Below are positions 9,961 to 20,250 of a stretch of DNA of 64,000 bases, one piece after another. How positions within the stretch are numbered: position 1 is the stretch's first letter; each line of letters begins with the position of its first letter. Under the pieces are notes generated by a model. The model saw only the letters and a program-made list of their open reading frames with translations. It was not told the origin of the DNA and ran no database searches. The stretch is taken from assembly GCA_028023455.1 (NCBI GenBank), contig JAQFVV010012529.1:434001-498000 (forward strand). Reading direction: 5' to 3'. The DNA comes from Epiperipatus broadwayi. Its lineage: Eukaryota > Onychophora > Udeonychophora > Euonychophora > Peripatidae. Made by a program: the position numbers and the translations under genes.

Positions 9961-12822
9961 TCTAACATTTTTTTCTAGTTTAACAAAATCTGATAATGTT
10001 CTATTTAATATTATATATTTCTTCATCCATTTCATTAGAAAGTAAGTGATAGCTTTAAATGTTCACGTAAAACATCATTATTGATTGACAATCTAAACAG
10101 TAAATGGCATTTTTTAGCATCCTCTACCTTGGTTTCCATAATTGATAATAATAAATCTTTTAAAAAGCAAGTGCCATAATTTATTTTTTTGTCATATCAT
10201 TAAATATTAAAAGAATAATTAATATTCACAAACACAAGTACTTGGACAAATATATTCATTCCCCATCATTAAAAAAAAAAAAACTTATGAAATACTAAGC
10301 TTTCAAAAAAGAAAATAATGATGTTTTCTTGGTCATAAATGCAGATGTAAAACTTAGTAAAGTCAAGTGCTGGTTTATATACATTACTGAACAACTAAAC
10401 AAGTTTGTTCATCGTATGAACAAATATACGATAATAAAAACTAAGAATATATGATCAGGATATTAAGAATTTGTTTTGTTTTGTTTCTTTAAAGCTTGAT
10501 ACAAAAATCAGCAAGTTTTTCAGTTAATAGCAAACTCTTTTTTATAGCAGTAATTATTGCTGCATAATTATTTTTGGCAGACTATAGAGCTATTAATTTA
10601 GTGCTAGATACAAAAAAAAAAAAACTTTTAATAAAGCTTGGAAAATATGATAATATGGCTAGACAAGTTGTTTGTGTAGCATTTTTCTCTGATATGAAGT
10701 GTTAACTATTTTTAAAGTTTTATGCTAATCATCTTCCAAAGTTTGATATAAAGATAATATCAATTGATAATGAAGATTATTTCCATTTAGTTGAACTAAC
10801 TTGCTATGGTCTTGACCTCAATTTGTAAAGAAATAGAGCACATAACACTAAAATTGTAACTAAGAAAACATAAAGATTAAGAAGTTGAACAAAGAATTAG
10901 GTTATTAATCACACATAAATAACTTATACAATCATTAATGAATTTTAACTTAGCCATTTAAAAACTTTTAATCAAAAGCTTAAGAAAAAATGAAAAAGAT
11001 TTGGAAATATTTATTTCATTTATTTAAAAAAAAAAACTTTTTTATACATTATAGTAAATAATTTTATTTCAAGAACCAAAATCTTACATTAAATTTTGTT
11101 GATAAAAAAGTAAATAATATATATTAAATTTTCAAAAAACAACAACTAAAATTGGAATGAATCACTTGGATTTATTTACTATGAATCTTTTATTTCATTA
11201 TACTAGTCTATTATAAGTCTATTTATAAAAACATGGTATAATATTTTAATAACATTTCAGATAGAAATATATTTTAACAAATAATTATATATATATATAA
11301 CTACATCACTGATCTATTTTAAGAGAGAAATTAGTGTATAGCAAATTTTAACATATAAATAATGGATTTTTAAATATGCAAATAAATATTTAAAACCATA
11401 GTGATAGATGTTAAAACAGAAGTGATTAAAACAATGACATAGCTAAAAAAATTTGAATGCCTATGCAAAATTTCTAAAGACATTTATTTACTTAATATAT
11501 ACATTAAAATTCAGGCATTCATATGCACTGCCTTGGTTTCTTCATGATAACTGTGCTACTGGATAGATCAAAGGCAGTAGAATACAAACTTAAATCTTAT
11601 AAATTGACAATTTAAGTATAAAGACATTTGAGGAATGATGCTATTTTAATTCTGAACAGTGCATTTTGTAAATACAATACTTAGAAATGACTTTTTTATA
11701 TACTTTTTTTATATAAATAATAGCTAGTGCCTGCACCTATTATCCTTCAATAGAGGGGCCACTAGATTTCTAGCCTAAAATAATTATAATTTGTTGATAT
11801 GAAAAATTACAAGTACCTATCACCAGCTGTTCCATCACATATAGATCACTTATTGCCACTAGATCATAGAGAGCAGATTCTTGTTAAAATAAATAATTAG
11901 CAGGTAGGCAACAGTAAACAAAATTCCAGACAAATCTAACAATCAACAATAATATTTATTGATAATGAAATAACAATAAAATAGAAACTTACATTAATAG
12001 TACTATTAAACTAATATTAGCTCAAACATGTATAAAAATTGATTACAAAGCCTTTTTAACTAAGTAGTTGATCTATTTCACAGTTGACTGACTCATTTAT
12101 CTTTCCCTCAATGTTATTTTTAGTTCATTAAAAATAATTATATGTTACTATAATAGAACTTTACATATACTTAACAATTAAAATATGCTGTGCCGTATCT
12201 TTGTTACAACATTAATCTATAATCAAAAACTGATGTTTTATTATTAGACAAGCTCATACATGCCAATTTTACTAACAAAACTCATGTACATTGCAAGATC
12301 CCAGTCACAAGAAGAAATGTATAGAAAGAATAATAAAAAAGGCCATAAATAACCTGAGTTAATTAACAAGTAAAAAATATATATGAATGCATAGGAAGAT
12401 TTACTACTCTTGACACAATGCGAAATCAATAAAACAGCAAATTTCAATCTGTAACTAAACACAGGTAAGAACAGATAAAAATATATAAAAAATGAGTATC
12501 ATCACTGATCCCGATACAGAATATCAAAATCCACCTATGTATAGTAATAAGCATAGAAATAAAAAAAAGGGCCAAATATATAAATAAATCTCCGTGTGGA
12601 ATATATAAGGTATCATTTGATATATACATGCACATATATAAGCAAAAACTTTCTCTTTTACTACAACCAAGCATGATATAAATAACGAGAAAAGAAAACT
12701 GCCAATAATTTACTCTTTAACGCTTATATAAAAATTATTAAACACACATTCACATACATCAAGTAAGAAATGAATATGTCAACTTCTAAGGTACTATTAA
12801 TTAAAAACATCCATTAAAAAAT
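9961..12822. other. AT-rich intron, nothing recognised
   Basis: A few minus frames near 12,250-12,670 are open only because of AT/CA-rich sequence. No domain, RNA or repeat structure is visible. Confidence 0.4.
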
Positions 12823-12825
12823 ATT

Positions 12826-13083
12826 AATATAGATTTCTTTTTTTTTATAAACATACAAAAATCCTTACTTCTTGCTAAAGAAAATCTAGACTCTCTAACA
12901 CAATCATTAGAGTATGGGGAAAGAATCTTGCTCTACGATTCCTTTAAATCACTTTCTATTAACCTTACAAGAAGAAAAAATGATAATTTTATAAACTATT
13001 GCGGATTTATTAAACTTAATTACCAATTATCAAATTTAAAAGACATTAAAGGGTTTAAAAAAAACATACTCAAACAATTATAA
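12826..13083 (+). other. open frame of unknown nature
   Basis: A frame without a clear ATG runs through LAKENLDSLTQSLEYGERI, LLYDSFKSLSINLTRRKN and NFINYCGFIKLNYQL to a stop at about 13,083. Amino-acid use is mixed and soluble-looking, unlike most chance frames in this AT-rich DNA. I recognise no domain, and chance remains likely. Confidence 0.15.
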
Positions 13084-15098
13084 CAAATGACACATAGGAA
13101 AAAAAATAAAATCAATAAAATACAAACATCAAATTTACAAATTAATAAAAATAGATGTAAAAATTATGAAATCAATAAACAAAATTACACTCTTATGTAT
13201 CACTGGTTTAATTTGTATATCTAAAAAATAGTTCATGAAAAGTATATAAATGCCACATATGCTTGACAATGTAGATATTACATTTTAAGTCTTCTTTTGT
13301 TTCATGGGTGATGAAAAGTACATTGCTATGATGATCTCGATGTCAGTAGTTGGCTGATTTTGGAGGTCAGTTGGCAGACAAATTTAGCATATGTTTGGCT
13401 ATAGGTTCATGCTAGAGTGGAGTTTGTCTTTTGGGTGCTTCAGCAGCACATAACTTCAGATATAGTAATTAGAGTGAGTTTTGAGTTCATCATTAAGTTG
13501 GGCACAGTTGAATATGGTAGGATCTAAATACAAGCAGGATCAGCAGACACAGCAGAGTAAGTAGAATCAGAATTAAGCAGAATCTGATGAATTAACACTC
13601 ATTAAGCAGACTCTGATGAAATAAGGAGAATGAATAAATAATTTTAAGCTAATCTTTTATAATCTACTCTTCATTGTATGGCCTACCCAGGAATTTAAGG
13701 AATCTCCTTAATCAGTAAACCAATGATTAAAATTTTTGAACTAGATAAGCCAAATATTTTAATTACTGAATTCCAAATTATAATTAATCAATTTAAATTT
13801 TTCCAGATAACAATACTTAATAAAAAAAAAACTATATTTTTGTTAAACTCTTAATTTAAAACAAATTGATTAGAATCAATTAAGAAACATTTTAAGATTA
13901 AGCTTTATCGAAAGATAATAAATTCACTTTAAAGTATACATTTAAATAAAAAAAAAAACATTTATATTTAAATACAACCTGAAAACATTTTCACTATTAG
14001 TGTGTGTGTATATATACATAATACCGCACTCACCAAAAACACAACTTAAATTTAAAAAAAACACAACATGAATTAAAATTAAGTTTGCTTAGCAAACACT
14101 AAACACTGGCATATAAATTAACATTAAAATAGTCAAGGCATCTCAATAAATATGATCTTATTAGATAGCAATAACTACAAATATTACATGTGTAGAAGTA
14201 TATTATTATTTCTGAAAGCATAAATTATTTTAATAAATTCACACAAGGAAATCCATAGAAGCATCAATTTTAATATCAAGTATTGCTTATTTACATTTAA
14301 AGACTATATAATGATTTCAAAGAAAGAATCATAACTGGCTATGAATATGAAAAATATATCTTCTTGAAAGCGCTTAGCCATTTAATTTAGTCTTCTATTT
14401 GTTGTTACAGCTTTACGTTGGAAGTGTGATAGCACGAAATAACTCACTGTCACATTCCCTATCTAATAAATTTTTAAAAAAAAAAAACCCCCACCAATTG
14501 TTTAAAAAAATAGGGGATTCCCTTTTTTGGGTTTACGATTTAATATTATTATATTGAAGACAAACGTAAAGTATAAATCTACAGGTTATTATTTAAAGAC
14601 TAGATATTATTCATCTTTGTAAAGAGTTATTATCTTCCAGTCCCATCCTTCCTCTGCTTAGGTTGAAAGGCAAAATGTTTCATCATACTTTGCAGATATT
14701 CCAAATGTCTATAACTCAGTGAAGACATTGTTGGCTTCATATCTTTATTTAATTAGATCATCAAATTCTTGAATTTCTTTTTTGACTTTTATTGCACTCT
14801 GTGAGGGACTTAGCATGAAATTAAATACTTCATTTATTATCTAATTCATGTATGAACTATCTTATTTGCATTTTAAAAAGTTATTTATTACATGTACTTT
14901 AAAAAAAATAGAGCTTGTGATGACAAGCCACTGTAACTATGTAATTATTAATTGAAAAAGAAACCTGTAAATATTAACTTATTGATAAATTTAATAGAAA
15001 TAAGGCATAAAATCAACTGCATAAAAGTAATGTAATAAAATTTGAAATAAAATAACTTTGAATAAATATATCAATAATATATATATAACAAAATGATG
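13084..15098. other. intron, weak GC-richer island at 13,290-13,560
   Basis: The island holds 'cagtagttggctgattttgg' and two near-copies of 'aatctgatgaa'/'actctgatgaa' at 13,585-13,620. It has no sustained frame. It may be part of an unrecognised repeat; the rest is AT-rich. Confidence 0.3.
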
Positions 15099-15470
15099 AG
15101 ATAGCTCAGGGGTCCCCAACCATATGCCCGCAGGCACCATGGCGCCCGCAGACCATTTTATGTGCCTGCTGCTATATCGAACATGATAAAAAATTATTTA
15201 TCTGATACAAATAAATTTAATTTTTAAAATTTCTTATAAATTATTGTATTATATTGTAATCAAATTGTAGGGCATACTATACTTTTACAACGTAAAAGAG
15301 TTCATATGTTAAAATATTATTTTTGAAATAAATATTTTTCCACATTATGTGTATAATTAACAATATCTAACTATAAGTTTACATTGAAAAGATAAATGGT
15401 GCCTGCCACCTGGCCGTTATTATAGAATGTGCTCCTAAGTGCAAAAAGGTTGGGGACCCCTGAGATAGCC
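15099..15470. mobile_element. hAT-type MITE with target-site duplication
   Basis: The element runs 15,107-15,462. It starts CAGGGGTCCCCAACC and ends with the exact reverse complement, GGTTGGGGACCCCTG, terminal inverted repeats of 15 bp in the style of hAT transposons. Flanking 8-bp copies are AGATAGCT (15,099-15,106) and AGATAGCC (15,463-15,470), seven of eight identical; 8 bp is the hAT duplication length. The 356-bp body has no transposase frame, so it is non-autonomous. Insertion into UBXN1 intron sequence is clean at both ends. Confidence 0.85.
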
Positions 15471-16249
15471 AATTCCCATTTCTCATATACATTTTAAAAC
15501 ATATATATATATTAAAAGATCAATCTTCATAACAAACTTACCAAAAGATACTTTTGTAACAAAAGTTTTATAAAAAAGGTCTCCATCAAACTCTACATAT
15601 TTACATACATATATAAAGTAAAATGTCCGCTATGAAATAATTATCATAATAAAAATAATGAATTATTATGTTGATAATATATTTTATAAATAATTATAAC
15701 AAACCACAGTACTTTCAATTAATTTCTTAACTATTTTTAACTAAAAACCATTTAAATTCAAATATAGCGGAAGTAAAAATCATCAAGTCATATCCCAAGA
15801 TTCATCCATTGTAAAATTAACAAACTGTCTGTTATTGCACTTTATGTCAATTACAAAGAAATATACTATCCTAAAGGAGCTGAAAGTTAATGATAAAAAC
15901 TGAATTTCTATTCCATACATTTCAAATGCTCAAGCTAATTTTTTTAAAATATATATATAAGGATTTATTTAATGTTTCATTTTGTGTTCCACATAATGTT
16001 AATAGATTAGTAAATAATTAAAAAAATGTACCTTTCAAACAAAAAAGTAATATTGTGTATCAAATTTTTATGCAAGTGCATGGTTTCATACATAGGTGAA
16101 TAGAAGTATAACCTAGAAAAAAGGTTAAAACTGCATCAATTGTTTTATAAATGTATAAAAAATATGAGTTATAATGATTTAATAATGCCATCTGTTTTCT
16201 TTGATCATGAAAAAATGTGAGTTTACTTTTAATTTGATCTGCAAAATGC

Positions 16250-16386
16250 GAATATTCTTTATGAAGAGAAAAACCATAATAAAAAAAAAAATTAAGGAGG
16301 CAATTTTTATAAAAAGAAATAGAATGTCTTTAATTAACAAACAATTTGCTAACATTAAAATTCATGAATCTTGGGATATGATTTAA
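16250..16386 (+). pseudogene. PLE GIY-YIG endonuclease tail remnant
   Basis: The frame ends KKKIKEAIFIKRNRMSLI, a short spacer, and KIHESWDMI. This corresponds to the C-terminal part of the GIY-YIG nuclease of Penelope-like elements (pattern R-x-I-K-E-A-x-x-I, then L-N, then W near the end). The same pattern appears in the better-preserved copy at 48,983-49,324. The upstream GIY and YIG motifs are missing here. It lies just left of the hammerhead-bearing debris that hosts the Gypsy insertion. Confidence 0.5.
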
Positions 16387-16599
16387 TGATATTAAATTTA
16401 ATTTTTTTTTCAGTTGAAGAAGATTAAGAAATTAATTGAAAATACTTCTGTGGTTTATTATAATTATTTATAGAGTATATTTTCACTATTATAACTCATT
16501 ACATATATATATATATTACAAAGAAATCAAGTCATATGTCACATGACCTGATTTAACAAGCTTGTATTATAAATGTTATATAATGAGCTTGCAAATAGC

Positions 16600-16687
16600 T
16601 CTTAACAAGCTTTTCAGAATATCCCAAATCTCAGACCAGTTTCTGCTGCTGACTTCTTCATTGAGGTACTAAGATATTCAAGCATTA
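16600..16687 (-). repeat. hammerhead-bearing PLE-like debris, left of Gypsy
   Basis: Family B repeat. On the minus strand the order is CCTCAATGAAGAAG, CAGCAG, GAAAC, TGGTCTGAGAT, then GGGATATTCTGAAAAGCTTG. The same order is seen on both strands at 20,092-20,250, right of the Gypsy element. The CTGATGA position is ATGAAGA here, so this copy is decayed. GAAAC-TG-GTC would give a two-pair stem III, as in family A. Confidence 0.5.
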
Positions 16688-16692
16688 GATTT

Positions 16693-17445
16693 TGCTGTGT
16701 CCAACGGCACTCTATTGCTCTCTGGATTGCGAATATCAATAACACAAATATATAATAATTAATGAGGCAGCTCAACAAGTAATTTTAAATAACGAGGATT
16801 TATTTACAGAATTTTATATACGAGTTAAACACTCTTAATATATACAAAATATGACTACTATACACACACTATTATTATATATAAAGAAGGGGCCCAAAGG
16901 CATAGCAAAATAATGAGATCAATACGACCTGTTGTATAGTTCCTAGATTTACTTTGGGACGTCCGGAGGTAAACCTCTCCGCAAGGCTAAGAGAAAAAAG
17001 GAGCTGACTGGAGCACCCGAGGAAATGGCATATCTACCTTTCAAGAGCTTCACTTAGCAAGTGTTCAGTCTCAGTTCAATTTTAGATCCATTACTGCTCA
17101 CGCCTTGATTTTAGAGTAGCCCCCCTTGATTGGCCATCCGCTGTCCACATGCTCTTTAGTTCCTATTCAATCCCTGATTAGATAATGCCACGACTTTAGA
17201 ATTGTCTATTTTAAGCAATGGCTTTGTTTACATTATCTAATCCTTGATAGAACTACTTAATTAGTCTAATGCTTTATCAAATATTGTGAATGCCCCTGGC
17301 ATCCACGCACATACATTTAGTTTAACGTTAATATATCATTCATTACTTATAATATACAATTAGCAATCCATTTAGTTTTACATTTATAATTATTAACTAG
17401 TAATACATATTTTGTGTATATGTACATATACACACACATTTAGCA
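16693..17445 (-). repeat. 3' LTR of the Gypsy element
   Basis: 753 bp, with TG...CA ends on the minus strand (TGCTAAATGTG to GGACACAGCA). It is alignable along its length to the other LTR. It lacks a roughly 30-bp segment ('tagtttctccttaat' region) present near 19,810 in the partner. Confidence 0.88.
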
Positions 17446-18261
17446 TACCTCCCCCAAGTTCAGAGATTCGTGTTTTACTTTTTTTCTATTCTCTGAACTT
17501 AAAACATAATAAGTATGGCAGGGAGGAATTTTTCTTTCCAGGTTTATAGTGATTTCGTTTGGGACTGCACTGCTGTTATGGTTTTTCCCAAATGTCCACT
17601 TGCTGTTGCATTTTTCCTGAAACATCTGTGGCGTTTGTTGACTATACTCTTCTTTCTTCAGCGGGATGATATGTTTGCATAGCATTCTTCCTTCCTCCAT
17701 TCGCACAGCAACCACTTGCTTACTTAAATGTCGCACAATTTCTGCTTTAATCCAGAATCTGTCAGTTTTGTTTTTAACCCATACATGTTCTTTAGATACA
17801 AATTTATAGTTAGAAGCAGGTACTTCGTATTCTTCGGGTGACCTACTTTCCGCAGGCTTGGTCCGCAATTTACGATCTAGATTTTTCTGTGGGGTTGATT
17901 TCTCGACTATGGCTGGACGTGTTTTCGCACGCGATTGATCATTTTTAGGTTTTTCAGTAAACATTATGATGTCATTAATTTTGCTCGTCAATAATTTAAT
18001 TCCCAAGTGATTGAACCAATCACGGCCAATGAGGGGATTTATCAGGGTGTGAATTATATATAATGGCAATTTTAATTTTTTGCCATTATAAGAAGTAATT
18101 GAAGCCTGAATTGTTCCTTTAATCTTTATGGCCTTGCCATTGATGTCCCGAGCTTTAAATTTGGTATGCATAAGTCTAGGTGGCTGTGTCATATCTGCCA
18201 TGATGGTTTTCCAATCTTTAAATGACAGTAAAGACACCGCACTACTGCTGTCAATTTCCAT
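17440..18261 (-). CDS. Gypsy protease joined directly to integrase C-terminal tail
   Basis: A 273-codon open frame with an unusual domain order. Residues 1-13 (MEIDSSSAVSLLS) are the aspartic protease active-site region, with DSS where DTG or DSG is normal. LPLYI at 65-69 and LIGRDW at 77-82 are the usual end of a K02A2.6-type protease. A linker follows, and residues about 152-205 (FVSKEHVWVKN, then EIVRHL, VVAVRMEEGR, HIIPLK) resemble the C-terminal, DNA-binding part of Gypsy integrase. RT, RNase H and the integrase zinc and catalytic domains are missing, yet the frame is uninterrupted, so the deletion joined pol in phase. The stop TAA is supplied by the first bases of the LTR. The active-site change makes proteolysis doubtful. 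Confidence 0.75.
   Translation of the reverse strand: MEIDSSSAVSLLSFKDWKTIMADMTQPPRLMHTKFKARDINGKAIKIKGTIQASITSYNGKKLKLPLYIIHTLINPLIGRDWFNHLGIKLLTSKINDIIMFTEKPKNDQSRAKTRPAIVEKSTPQKNLDRKLRTKPAESRSPEEYEVPASNYKFVSKEHVWVKNKTDRFWIKAEIVRHLSKQVVAVRMEEGRMLCKHIIPLKKEEYSQQTPQMFQEKCNSKWTFGKNHNSSAVPNEITINLERKIPPCHTYYVLSSENRKKVKHESLNLGEVC
17446..17457 (-). other. polypurine tract
   Basis: On the minus strand TTGGGGGAGGTA directly precedes the 3' LTR, where plus-strand DNA priming occurs in LTR retroelements. It also encodes the last residues of the pol frame. Confidence 0.6.
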
Positions 18262-18717
18262 CGATAAGGTTTTTCCAAAAATTTTGAGTCATTTCAAATT
18301 TCGGTAATTGGTCCAAAGACACATTATTAATCACCGCAAATTCCTCTTGCTTGGGTTTTTTAATAAAACGCTCTTAGCTGTTATTTCTTGTATCATTGTC
18401 GAATTTCTTATTTCGGCACATTTTTTCAAAATGGCCAACTTTATTACAGTGTTTTCTGCGTTGGTCCTAATTTTCCACAGCAAAAGCACTTAATTCAACT
18501 TTTCTTAATGTCAGTTGTTCCACTTTGGTCCGGCACCCTTCTATCTGGTTTGTCGACTTTGTGGATTTCATAAGGATCGTTGTCCGCTATTTTCATGGCC
18601 ACAAATTCTTTTGCTTGCTATAACACAAGTTTGTGAGCTATGCCATGTTTGATAGCTACTTTATAGTTGATATCCGTATCTGCCAATAACTGCTGTCTCA
18701 GACTGTCACTGCTCATT
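18262..18717 (-). pseudogene. gag nucleocapsid region, frame-broken
   Basis: Between the gag and protease frames the minus strand shows HCNKVGHFEKMCR, the second half of a CCHC zinc knuckle of nucleocapsid type, in a stop-interrupted frame. GKTLS directly before the protease start is also typical. Two or more frameshifts separate it from the gag frame. Confidence 0.55.
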
Positions 18718-19038
18718 TCACCTAAATATTGTTCGAGGAGAGCTTCCTCCAGGTATGAATTGTAGACGCAGTTTTTTGCGAGTTCCCGCAGGGCAGCTCA
18801 TTAGTGCCTTGGTCAAACGATCTTTGACCTGTTCAAATGTTAATTCTTCCAGGGTTTTAGGTTCACAAAGCCTATTTGCAATTTGGATTACTCCTTTTCC
18901 AGCGAAACACAATAAGGTCGCTGTTTTGCTTTTATCGTCCTTTACCCTGTTAATAATTAAAAGTTTTTCAATTTGTTGGACGTACAGGGGCCACCCACTT
19001 GCCTCTCTGACGTCAAATTCAGATATTGCCAACTGCAT
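18718..19038 (-). pseudogene. Gypsy gag N-terminal part
   Basis: 106 codons starting MQLAISEFDVREASGW. The order F-D, W-x-x-Y-x-x-x-I-E, a D-x-x-K-x-x-LL-FAGK segment and LEELTFEQVKDRLTKAL matches the capsid region of K02A2.6-like Gypsy gag. It then runs out of frame after GGSSPRTIFR. It begins about 195 bp inside the 5' LTR, suitable for a leader. The capsid assembles the virus-like particle in intact relatives. A 98-codon plus-strand frame over it is a shadow. Confidence 0.65.
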
Positions 19039-19199
19039 TACAATAACTTAGTCAATTTAACAAAAAATATAGAAATATATTTTTTGGTAGTTTATCTCCT
19101 CATAAAATCAAATAATTAGACGCCAATGTATTCGGCTGTCAATGCGTTGATTGTGATTACTGACAATTCCACGATTTGCTGGGGATTAAGACCATTGAG

Positions 19200-19232
19200 G
19201 TTCGTAATCAAAACTGTAACTGTGCCAATTAC
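19200..19232 (-). other. probable primer-binding region
   Basis: Directly after the 5' LTR the minus strand reads GTAAT then TGGCACAGTTACAG. A PBS beginning TGG, complementary to a tRNA 3' CCA end, is expected here. I could not assign the tRNA. Confidence 0.35.
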
Positions 19233-20021
19233 TGCTGTGTCCAGTTGCACTCTATTGCTCGCTGGATTGTGAATATCAATAACCCAAATATATAATAATT
19301 AATGAGGCAGCTCGGCAAGTAATTTTAAATAATGAGGATTTATTTACAGAATTATATGAGTTAATCACTCTTAATATATACAAAATATGACTATTATACA
19401 CATGCTATTATTATATAAAAATAAGGGGCCTGAAGGCGTAGCAAAATAATAATGAGATCAATACGACCTGTTGTATAGTTCCTGGGTTTACTTTGGAATG
19501 TCCGAAGGTAAACCTCTCCGCGAGGCTAAGTAAAGGAAGAAGCTGACTGGAGCACCCGAGGAAATGGCACATCTACCTTTCAAGAGCTTCACTTAGCAAG
19601 TGTCCGATCTCAGTTCAATTTTAGATCCATTATTGCTCACACCTTGATTTTAGTGTAGCCTCCCTTGATTGGCCATCCGCTGTCCACATGGTGGTCATCT
19701 CTTTAGTTCCTATTCGATCCCTGATTAGATAATGCCACAACTTAAAAATTATCTATTTTAAGCAATGGCTTTGTTTACATTATCTAATCCTTCTTGATAA
19801 ATTACTTTATAGTTTCTCCTTAATTAAACTATTTAATTAGTCTAATGCTTTATCAAATATTGTGAATGCCCCTGGCATCCGCACACATACTTTTAGTTTA
19901 GCGTTAATATATCATTTATTACTTATAATACACAATTAGCAATCCATTTAGTTTTACATTTATAATTATTAACTAGTAATACATATTTTGTGTATACGTA
20001 TATATAAACACACATTTAGCA
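19233..20021 (-). repeat. 5' LTR of the Gypsy element
   Basis: 789 bp, with the same terminal bases as the 3' LTR and followed by the GATTT duplication. Diverged from its partner by scattered substitutions such as 'cacgcctt'/'cacacctt'. Confidence 0.88.
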
Positions 20022-20034
20022 GATTTAAAATACC

Positions 20035-20091
20035 AGACCAAGCCCAGCACTTTATCTAATGGTCCATTAGATAAAGTGCTGGGCTTGGTCT
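20035..20091. repeat. 57-bp perfect palindrome with one central base
   Basis: Arm 20,035-20,062 is the exact reverse complement of 20,064-20,091 around a single T at 20,063, by direct reading. It begins AGACCAAGCCCAGCAC and its centre is ATGG-T-CCAT. It starts nine bases after the Gypsy target duplication and ends where the family B hammerhead debris begins. Such a long exact hairpin usually marks a fold-back rearrangement or inverted terminal repeats of an element. Confidence 0.9.
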
Positions 20092-20250
20092 ATTCCCAAT
20101 CTCAGATCGGTTTCTGCTACTGGCTTCCTCAGTGAGGTGTTTCAATATCTTAGCACCTCACTAAGAAAGACGGTAGCAGAAATGGGTCTGAGATTGGGGA
20201 TATTCTGAAAAGCTTGTTAAAAGCTATTTGCAAGCTCATTATATAATATA
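20092..20250. repeat. inverted pair of family B hammerhead-like motifs
   Basis: Minus strand 20,100-20,140 reads CCTCACTGAGGAAGCC, AGTAGCA, GAAAC, CGATCTGAGATTGGGAATA. The core CTGAGGA fits CTGANGA, stem I CTCA/TGAG pairs, and stem II is weak. Plus strand 20,155-20,195 reads CCTCACTAAGAAAGACGG, TAGCA, GAAAT, GGGTCTGAGATTGGGG, a decayed copy in opposite orientation. 'ttctgaaaagcttgtt' follows the plus copy, and its complement lies in the same place left of the Gypsy element. Confidence 0.5.

Larger units (their letters stand above)
16688..20026 (-). mobile_element. Ty3/Gypsy element with internal deletion
   Basis: The element proper is 16,693-20,021, bounded by GATTT at 16,688-16,692 and GATTT at 20,022-20,026, a 5-bp target duplication as usual for this superfamily. 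On the minus strand it runs LTR (19,233-20,021), gag, protease fused to an integrase tail, polypurine tract, LTR (16,693-17,445). The internal region is only about 1.8 kb. Reverse transcriptase, RNase H and the integrase catalytic core are absent. The LTRs begin TGCT and end AGCA on either strand. They differ by many substitutions and indels, the longest about 30 bp, so the insertion is old. Confidence 0.88.

Noticed and set aside
12244-12674. Two overlapping minus frames of 72 and 76 codons
   Set aside because: Composition is dominated by I, Y, F, S from AT/CA-rich DNA; no motif, no splice structure.
13585-13625. CTGATGA boxes near each other
   Set aside because: No GAAAC box or pairing stems follow, so not hammerheads.
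18308-19051. Plus-strand frames over the Gypsy internal region
   Set aside because: They are antisense shadows of gag and the nucleocapsid region, which have recognisable motifs on the minus strand.
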